Source: Desmodesmus armatus (Eukaryota; Chlorophyta; Chlorophyceae; Sphaeropleales; Scenedesmaceae). Taken from it: a stretch of DNA of 64,000 bases. The position numbers and the translations under genes were made by a program. Shown piece by piece: positions 56,590 through 64,000 of the stretch. The notes below the pieces were generated by a model, which did no database searches, was not told the origin of the DNA, and was given only the letters and a program-made list of their open reading frames with translations. Within the stretch, counting starts at the first letter, position 1; the number at the start of each line of letters is the position of its first letter. The stretch lies in assembly GCA_007449985.2 (NCBI GenBank), contig VIIQ02000732.1:62001-126000 (forward strand). The letters run 5' to 3'.

Positions 56590-58926
56590 CTGCATGCGCG
56601 CAGGTGCATACATCTGTGAGGGCAGAAATGTGTTCAAATCATGCCACGCCACAACTATGCATGCCCCGCCCATTGAGGCACTCGCACCAAATTGCCACCT
56701 GCCACAGTTGCAGTCTGGCGGTCCTACCAGTATGATACTGCCATTGCCCACACTGTGCCGCAGAGGGCTTGTTTAAATCAGGATGGTAGCCTTGGTTACG
56801 AGGGGCGAAAACAAGCCTCTACTAAGGTAGGCCTTACTAGGCCTTCGTTCGGGCTTAGTAGGTCGCCGACCTTGATAGGGCGCGAACAACGAAGCCTAGT
56901 CGAACAAGCCTTCGCAATCAAGCCTTTGTAAATGTCATAAATAAGGCTTGTTAATCAACGCATGTGCAGCCACAGCGCAGCACACAGTAAAGCCGTTCGT
57001 GCCAGCACCAGACGATGCTTTTTGGGCACCAATGCATGTGCCATATGATCCGATTGCCGTTACAAACAGCTGATGTGTGCCACCAAGATGCCTTTGCACA
57101 CCAGCAACGTCCTGACAAACAGCACATCTGAGCTGTAGCAGCGATTATAAACAAAAATGCAACACACCCATGACCGCCTGCAGGCGCCTGCTGAGCAGCT
57201 GCCTCGCAGCTTAACCTGCTCCAATGTGTGACACTACGTTCTCCGTTCTCAGATGCTCTGATGATCAGCTGCCAGTGCTCCTCAGGACCTGCAGAATGCG
57301 GACACATGAAGAAGGATTTGCAGTGGGCAATGTGATCCTGTGTAGCAGATGCAACCAGCATGCTTGGGGGCCCTCCACAAGCCTACGTTCAGAGGGATGC
57401 AAGACAACCGCACCTGCTGCCTCCCAGCACTGGTGCTTGCCTACTTGAGATGCTGTTGTGCAGTGCTGCTGCTGCTGCTGCTGTGTCAATACAAAGTGTG
57501 CAGCCGCTGCAGTGACTGCTGCAGGCTGAGGTGACCTGCTGCTTGGCTGGTAAGCAGCGCTTAATCAGGCAGACAGCATCCCTGTCAGTTGCCCAGGCAG
57601 TGCAATCAGTGTGCTCACCTGTCCATCGCCACATTGCCTGCGATGTTGGTGTCTTTGGCTGGGTTGCGGGCAGTGGTGGTGCCGTTCACGCTGTTTGCAG
57701 TGCTGGAGTTGGGTCAGGACACTCCAGATCAAACCTTGTGCATGCCTGTAGGTGGTTCAGGAACAGAACAGTGCGTCTCAGTTCCTATAGTGCTATTTGG
57801 TGTGCAGTAAACATCATCAGTGTAGTCTGCACTATTGTCCCCTGCTCTCCCGACTGCCAGTGCTGTGGAGTTAGCAAAGTCCCAGCACACGCTCAGGGGT
57901 GATCTGTCGCACCACAGCTTCAATGTATCATCAATGCAGATTCATGCACGACTACACAAACAGCAAGTCTCAACTTCAGACTCACGATGGGAAGCAGTGG
58001 CAAGGGTGGTGCACGTGTCACTGCTCACAACACTGCCCAGTCTCTGGTCGGAGGGCTGCACAAAGATGATCAGCATCCGACGTTAAGTATACCAGACTGT
58101 AGCGGCACCGTAACACACGACCACAGGCAGGATGCCTTCACTGTACCTGTCAACTGTCAGATCTATCAGCACACCTCTGCCCTCAGTCCTCTGGTTAGCC
58201 GCCTGAGCCGCCTGCCGTCGATAATGTAAATAGAACAGTTCCCATATTCGTTTCATACACTGTTGAGGCGGGGCTGTGGAGACATCCGCTTCCAGCAACA
58301 TGGTGATCTCCTGCCGCTGGCTGTATGTATCGCGTTCGACGGTGAAGGAGTTCTCGTTTTGTAAAACATCTTTCGCCCTATGATATGTGTTCCTTCAACC
58401 ATCGACCAGAGGTTCACACAACTACAGCTGTCTGATTCAAACGTAGCTGCGACAGGCCCTCCCACATCAATTCACTGCCCATCAGGCCTTATCACGCATT
58501 TGAAGCGCTTCAAACGCGTTTCTGAGGCCAAACCTGTGTGTCTCGTGCTGCTTTGGAGTGTTTTTGGGCTTCGTGTAAGTGATTCGAGCCTTGTCGCCCT
58601 CTAGCAACCTGGTAATCTGTCGCTCGACCAAGGACTACAGGACGACCAAGCCATACTCAACCAACCCTGCATAACCTTGTCCGCCCTTGGTTGCTGTCGC
58701 GCCCTTGACAGCCGGCTTAGCAGCAGGTGCGTAGCTAAGGGCGAAGTTAGTAACGAAGCCTACCAAGCCTACCAAGCGTCGGTCGAACAAGCCCTTTCCG
58801 GCATAGTGGGCATGTCTTCACGTGTATCAGGAGTGGCCCATGAGCTCAAATCCCAGAACGTTTTTGTGGCTAGTTCCAATCAGAAGCTTTCAGAGCTTCA
58901 CGGTGGTGTTCTCTTGACGCCTTTAC
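56590..58926. other. 2.3-kb insertion-sized intron in exonuclease copy 1
   Basis: The matching intron in copy 2 is only 252 bp. Similar sequences near both sides (AACGAAGCCTA and GTCGAACAAGCC at about 56892-56916 and 58750-58785) suggest an inserted element with related ends. No transposase or other ORF is recognised. Confidence 0.5.
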
Positions 58927-59103
58927 CATTGTGATGACTAAGAGGGCCCAGGTAGTTCCAGAAGTAGACCGCCTCCAGCAGCACACCCGCCATGCCATCA
59001 ACCTCCAGCGCCTTCCACCTCAGCCTGCCGCAGGATGTTGCATGGTAGCGGCTGCCCAGTTCATCCAGGGCTGCCACAGTCCTTGGCAGCTTGTGCTTCT
59101 TCA

Positions 59104-59225
59104 TCTGTGTGCACATGTGACAAGCAGAGAGACAGTACGCAGTGCATTTTGAAATGTCGCTTATTCTGAAGGCTGCGACCGAGAGCTGCCACAGTCCTTG
59201 GCAGCTTGTGCCTTCACCTGAGTGC
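59104..59225 (-). repeat. Duplicated acceptor and exon start, exonuclease copy 1
   Basis: GCACAAGCTGCCAAGGACTG (minus strand) with an upstream CAG occurs both at the exon 4 start (59104) and again starting near 59217, 113 bp upstream in the transcript. Only the downstream copy continues the exon. Confidence 0.8.
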
Positions 59226-60584
59226 ACACAAGATGGCCACCAGGACAGTGCGCCGCGCACTGTCCTGGTGGCACTACAAATGCTGGAACCGAGACATCTC
59301 AGAAGGCTGCGACCGGACAAGCATCTGCTGAACTGTCTCGTGGTGCCAGCCACTAGCTGCAAACAGGTGCACCCACGTAGACCTGCCGATCAAAAAAGCC
59401 AGCACCCACATCACTTCCAAATAGCTCTGTCTGAGGCAGCACTTGCAGCACCATGGAGTCGCCGTGGCCACAGCAAAACATGGCCAGAGCCCAAGTGATA
59501 AACTTGCACTCACCATTTCCTTGAGCAGCTGCATGGTGGCGTGTGTGTCTGCCATAGCTCCATATGGCACATGCATGTGCGCCGGTGTGCTGCCTGCCCA
59601 TGTACTTTGGCACTGCTACCTCCAGTTTGCACTGCTGTCTGTCTGGGAAGAGGAGGCACACATCCAGCAAGTGCGTCCCAGCTGCTGGGAAGTGCATCCC
59701 ACACCGCTTGAACTCAGCACTGCAGCAGGAGAGAACAACGGGCGCGGTGGGTGCCGTGGGAGGTAGGTTTGCGGGAGGGGAACCTTCAGCTGATTGCTGT
59801 GCATATAATGGTGTTCAGCCTTGAAGTTATAGTATCAAATGCACCCAGGACCCAACTTGCACCAACTGCCGACCAAGCCACAATATTGTGCCGTTATTGC
59901 CGCTCATCCCAGCACTTGCACTCTGTGAACCAGCAACTGCACACAGCTGTACCTTGTGCAGCTGCTGCAGGCCCTACCTGAGCAAAGGTACGTCGTACAT
60001 CCTGATGTTGTAGCCAGACAGGTCACAGCCATCCAGGAACTTATGGATGTCTTCTGCAAGGCTGGAAAAGGGTGGGCAGTCCCGCACATCACTGTCTGTG
60101 ATCTTGTGCACCCTTGTTGCATCCGGAGGTATGGGTTTTCCTGGGTTTATGCGGACAGCACCTTTCCTGAAGACTGTCACCTGCAGCAGTTGGCATGCAC
60201 AGTGTGAGTAGCATGCCGCAGCACGGTCCAGACTGTTGGGACAGGTGCTGCTAGTTATTTCGTTCATGACAAAGTCCTGCATGTCTGTAAGGTTCTGAGG
60301 AAAGGCTTTTGAGCCTCCGAATTGGAATGATTCTATCAGGCGTCAGCAGTACTGGCCACTGCACTCACTTTCTTGTCAGGCAGGACCTTCACAAGTGCAA
60401 GCTCCACTATGCGCTCCGTGTTCACATCGAAGCCCGTTGTCTCCAAGTCAAAGAACACGATGGGTCGCTCAAGGTTCAAAGCAGGCAAGGACTGTTGCAG
60501 GGTCGCTGCGTTGTTGGGTGCCATTTTGCTGATGGTGCGAGGGCCGGCCGAGCGGCTGACGATATGATGGTTTGAGGTTGCCAC

Positions 60585-61027
60585 AAATGCTGTTCACACT
60601 TGATATTTTGACTTAGACTGAAATATAAGAAGGCCTGCGGTAAGGCCCTCCACCATCTACGTTACCAGTAACCGATGACCCAAACTTTGGGTCACAGGTC
60701 AATTGGGTCACAGCACTCGATGACAGAAGCTCACAAGTGTCAGGTTCGATGGTAGAGAAGCTTATGAGAAGATAGAAATCGGTTGCACTCTCCGAACAGC
60801 CCTGCATGCTGTGGCCAATGCTACTCGCTTAGTTTCAGTGGTTGATCATTCAGTCAGACAACGAAGCAGTGTACTGGGCCCAGTACCCGGGTGCTCTGCA
60901 GCAATATTTTCATCGATCATCTTGCGATGTGCACTGCAATACGACATCAGTATGCAGTGCTCGTGATGGAACTGCTGTTGAATGTTGCGGGCTGCAGCAG
61001 CTGCTGTGCAGTGTCCAGCTATAAATG
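60585..61027. other. Upstream region of exonuclease copy 1
   Basis: Expected promoter region; no clear motif and no ORF of note. Confidence 0.35.
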
Positions 61028-61590
61028 GCTACAAACGTAACTTGTTGACCCAGCAAACGACTGGATGAATACGTGCCACACAGCCAACAGGCGCTGTGAA
61101 GCACGGGCAAGGCAGACCGGTTTCGACCCCAGCCACGGGGTCTCATCAGTGCCCTTGAAACACACGACACACACATGCAATGAGTGCATCGCAAGGGGTA
61201 CTGCTGACCATATATAGGGCAAAGCACAGCCCATGACTAAGCCTGACAAATCGGCATTAGTCAACTGCATGCAGCCAGAACCTGCCGGATACACCACATA
61301 CATCTCTGCATGCAACCCAGCAGCAAAACTGTAAACACTGCAGATATACAACATGCAGTAGCTCCAAAATGAGCTACTGGGTCAGCAGCATACACACACA
61401 TATAGTACATCCCCTTGTTGAGTGATCGACAAGTAGGGTCGATATCGTAAAGCAGGCGTCGCCAAGCTTGGGCGGATCTCTGCTGATTACGCTACAAACG
61501 TAACTTGTTGACCCAGCAAACGACTGGATGAATACGTGCCACACAGCCAACAGGCGCTGTGAAGCACGGGCAAGGCAGACCGGTTTCGAC
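61028..61590 (-). mobile_element. Element with 100-bp direct repeats and a hammerhead ribozyme
   Basis: 61028-61127 and 61491-61590 are identical over 100 bp (GCTACAAACGTAACTTGTTG to GGTTTCGAC), separated by 363 bp, so the repeat period is 463 bp. On the minus strand the unit junction forms a hammerhead motif. No protein is encoded. The layout resembles the pLTR arrangement of Penelope-like elements or a retrozyme, both known to carry hammerheads. Confidence 0.8.
61107..61157 (-). ncRNA. Hammerhead ribozyme motif 2
   Basis: Minus strand: stem I CAAGGGCA, core CTGATGAG, stem II ACCCC-GTGGCT-GGGGT, core CGAAA, palindromic stem III ACCGGT, then C and stem I partner TGCCTTG (one bulged G). The expected cut is after GGTC. 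Both conserved cores and all stems are intact. The second 100-bp copy (61590) keeps only the CGAAA half. Confidence 0.87.
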
Positions 61591-61956
61591 GTGTGACGTC
61601 ACACTGCTGCAAGTTGCAAGCCATGACAAACCTGATTCAATAGCTTTGCAGCTGTTGATTCATCATCCTGCCTAGCACCAGGACAACATGCACACAGCAT
61701 TTTCATCAAGGGCAGATCGAAGCGATGTAGCCTAACAGCCCACAATCCAAGCTCTCAATTCACAAAGTTGTCTTGCCCGCATGTGCAAAAACCCTGATGC
61801 TGAACACCCTGCAAGGCCTGTACCATTCAACCAAAAACCCTGACGCAGGCAAGGGATGCCAAGTGCCATTGGCAACAACTTGACGCAAGCGGGATACCAT
61901 GGATACTCCCTGAGCCCCAGGGGGGACTAGGGTGCACCGCTACATACACCCAAACT
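61591..61956. other. Downstream flank of exonuclease copy 2
   Basis: No supported gene; contains GTGTGACGTCACAC (palindrome) directly beside the end of the 100-bp repeat at 61591-61604. Confidence 0.4.
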
Positions 61957-64000
61957 CTAAAACATTGCCGCGCAGCAGCACTGCAGGCACTGCTGCATGC
62001 AGTGCCTGCAGTCGCTACAGCCTGGTACCTGGCTGCTGCACAGTACTTGCTGCACAGTCGTTGCCGCGTCACTGCGAACCTCCAGCAGGTCGTGCTGCTG
62101 CTCCTGCAGTGCACTGCTCTGTACTGTACCAAGGCCTACACCGCTGGCGCCGGGCGTCCCATTCATCCGCAACAGCTGATACAGCATTAAACCCTCCTCG
62201 ACATTCTGCCAGCCCCGCTTCAGCCTGCCTGCTGCTGAACTGGTGTCTAGCTCACTGCGCACCTGTTGCTGCTCCTCTTGCTGCTGTTGCTGTTGCTGCT
62301 GCTCCTGATCGCTGTGCTTTGTAAGGGTCGACTTCCTGGGCCTTTTGAATTCGGCGCTGTTTGGGTTGGCTACTGCCTTCTCCAGCAGCTCCATCATATC
62401 AGCAGGGAGCCGCTGCAATATCACGGCAGAACAGAAACAAACAGCATACAAGCTCAGCAACAGCATGCAACAACAGCTAGGCGACAGTATGGAACTGTTT
62501 GTAAGATAAGGGTTTGTGCACGCATTGTAGTTCCTCAAAGTGCACAACACACACAACTGCGCAGGTTGCTAGCCAGTACCCCCGAAAGGCAGGCACATGC
62601 TGCCAATGACAGTGCGATCGCAACCTGACAAGCTAGTGACACATGATCATCCGGAACAGCCAGAGCCCCACAGATCCCAATCCTAGCTAGGCCACAAGCA
62701 GCTGTTGTGCTTTGAAGGGAGCATACGTACCGTGCGCATGTTTCTGAGTTCCCACACAAAGTCCGGGTGTCGTGCTGCCTGGGACACACGCTGCCCTGCA
62801 TTGGAGCATACACACACATCTGTGATGGCAATAAAAGCAGCCATGCATGCTGACTTAAACTTCAGATCTGCTAGGCCAGTCTAGACCAGTAGACAATTCA
62901 TGACACATACATCGTCTTGCCAGCATCTGTTTGTCCGGTGTTCCTGCCGCTGAAACATCAACAATGTTCTTGGCTGCTTGCTGACATACATCCTCCGAGG
63001 TTTCTGACACAGCAATCACCTCACACATCTACACCTCCAAGTAGTACCTGTGAACGGCAACAAAGGGCCCATGTACTTGCCAGGGCCGTACAAGGTCACG
63101 GCTTCATCCACATCAGAGCCCCGCGCCGTCCATCTGAGCCTGCCGCAGGACGATATGTGGAAGCGGGTGCCCTCTGCTTCCAGAGCAGCCACAGTCCTTG
63201 GCAGCTTGTGCTTCGTCACCTGAGTGCACACACAGTGAATGACTCATGACGGCTACTGGGACAGGTGTGATGTTCAACAAGTTGATCGATCGATTCACCA
63301 CTGGGACAGCAGAGACAGCCTCAGGTCATGCAGAGGACGTGACGAGCAAAAAGCAAAAAACAAGCTACAGGAGCTGCCTGTTGCTACGCCCGGCGGCAAG
63401 TTGTGCGGCAAGTTGTGGCAGCCGCTGCCAAACTCATCCAGTGCTGCCACAGTGTTTGGCAGATTGTGCTTTGCCACCTGCACAAAATTGCCATGTACGT
63501 TCAGAATCAATAGGAACTCATGTACGTCACAGATGTGTCACTCACCATCTCCTTGAGCAGTTGCATGGTGGCAAGTGTGTCTGCCATAGCTGCATGCGCC
63601 CAATGTGTGGCCTGCCCAGGTTCTGCTGCACTGCCACCTCCAGTTTGCGGTGCTTTCTGTCTGGGAAGAGGAGGCACACGTCTAGCAGGTGTGTACCATT
63701 GGCTGGAAAGTGGAGCCCACACAGCTTGAACTCCGCACTGCAGCAGGAGAGGACAATATGAGGGCAGCGGCAGCACAAGGTGCATGGGGAGGGCTGGTGC
63801 ATAAGGGAAAGGCATGCGAGGATGATGGGTGGCTGGGGCAAATGAAAGGAAGGGTACGCCTGTACACATCAAGCTTGCTGTTGAGCCTTGGCACGTCACG
63901 TGTGCATCATGCCATACTACTGTAGCAGCAAAGTCACGTCATCGCCTGCCGGTGCAGATATGCTGACAACTGCTAGCAAGTGTGGGGTTACATCAAGTTC
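61957..64000 (-). CDS. DnaQ-like (DEDDh) exonuclease, tandem copy 2, N-terminal part outside the window
   Basis: Exons 63737-63546, 63219-63048, 62795-62731, 62412-61957 (stop), matching copy 1's exons 3-6 one for one in phase. CGLHFPANGTHLLDVCLLF, KLEVAVQQNLG, AHAAMADTLATMQLLKEM (ExoIII His/Asp region), VTKHKLPRTVAAL, SSCGRLRW, LYGPGKYMGP, HPDFVWELRNMRTV, RLPADMMELLEKAVANP and a Gln-rich tail AAGRLKRGWQNVEEG. Exon 3 is one base short relative to the phase of its neighbours, between LGRPHIG and AHAAMAD, so the ExoIII motif is out of frame unless the assembly is wrong at that base. The ExoI exon lies beyond 64000. Confidence 0.78.
63410..63480 (-). repeat. Extra copy of the exon 4 start in exonuclease copy 2
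   Basis: KHNLPNTVAALDEFGSGCH preceded by GCAG (start near 63477) repeats KHKLPRTVAALEAEGTRFH of the exon at 63219. It loses homology after about 20 codons and reads into unrelated sequence; probably a decayed duplicate or alternative exon. Confidence 0.65.

Larger units (their letters stand above)
55754..60584 (-). pseudogene. DnaQ-like (DEDDh) 3'-5' exonuclease, tandem copy 1, decayed
   Basis: Exons 60584-60369, 60180-59978, 59719-59514, 59104-58927, 56589-56525, 56167-55958, with a homologous tail to 55754. ExoI motif VFFDLETTGFD (Asp, Glu), INPGKPIPPDATRVHKITDS and DLSGYNIRMYDVPLL (ExoII region), and MADTHATMQLLKEM (ExoIII His/Asp region). This family trims DNA or RNA 3' ends. A C-terminal LPRTVAALDELG and GRLRW region and RFPADMFELL recall the extension found on some bacterial and algal members. 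Decay: exon 3 is 13 bp longer than phase allows, the exon 4 end is degenerate, a ~2-kb insertion separates exons 4 and 5, and TAG at 55958 precedes a conserved tail (AAGRPKRGRQNVKG). Confidence 0.82.

Noticed and set aside
56951..57361. Cys/His-rich minus-strand ORF of 136 codons
   Set aside because: No family resemblance or spaced zinc-ligand pattern, and it lies in an insertion-sized intron.

Overview
This window is nuclear DNA of a eukaryote, most likely a chlamydomonadalean (volvocine-type) green alga. The genes are broken into many short exons with GTGAGT/GTAAG-like donors and TGCAG acceptors. CAG/CTG runs are translated as poly-Gln, poly-Ala or poly-Ser, and poly-G/C tracts, tRNA-derived SINEs and a Penelope-like element are present. 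There is no operon structure. A Haematococcus-like genome would fit, but the species is a guess.

Layout. (1) About 163-33,873 holds two very large paralogous genes, head to head, with start codons 299 bp apart. Gene A (minus, 11,440 down past the window start) and gene B (plus, 11,740-33,873) encode the same architecture: N-terminal exon-sized modules ending in a W-L/F-x-W-Q signature, then a degenerate DEAD-box-like RecA core, then a canonical DExH RNA helicase (complete in B, cut off in A). Gene B assembles into 28 phase-consistent exons, about 3,180 codons. One of its exons is split by a 3.3-kb inverted-repeat-bounded insertion that supplies a splice donor in frame. (2) 35,042-37,306: an isochorismatase-family hydrolase (plus). 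(3) 37,852-40,000: a Penelope-like reverse transcriptase (minus) with a hammerhead ribozyme motif downstream, cut near its end by a 5'-truncated SINE. (4) 40,339-46,075: an unrecognised gene with TPR repeats (plus). (5) 46,573-54,153: a second head-to-head paralogue pair, F-box/leucine-rich-repeat genes. Copy 1 (minus) is mostly open with a late frameshift; copy 2 (plus) is a pseudogene with a nonsense codon and two different SINEs. (6) 55,754 to the window end: two tandem DnaQ-like (DEDDh) exonuclease genes (minus), each with an independent frameshift in the ExoIII region. Between them lies a 100-bp direct repeat pair carrying a second hammerhead ribozyme motif.

Common themes. Local tandem duplications repeatedly copy exon edges together with their splice sites: three donors in A exon 5, a duplicated exon end in A exon 8b, and duplicated acceptors in B exon 22, the TPR gene and exonuclease copy 1, with a similar but more diverged case in copy 2. 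The best candidates for something undescribed are the module / pseudo-DEAD / DExH giant protein with its exon-level module shuffling, and the inverted-repeat element acting as a new intron. Gene models were built by hand from splice signals, reading-phase agreement and comparison between paralogues inside this window; nothing was checked against a database or transcripts.
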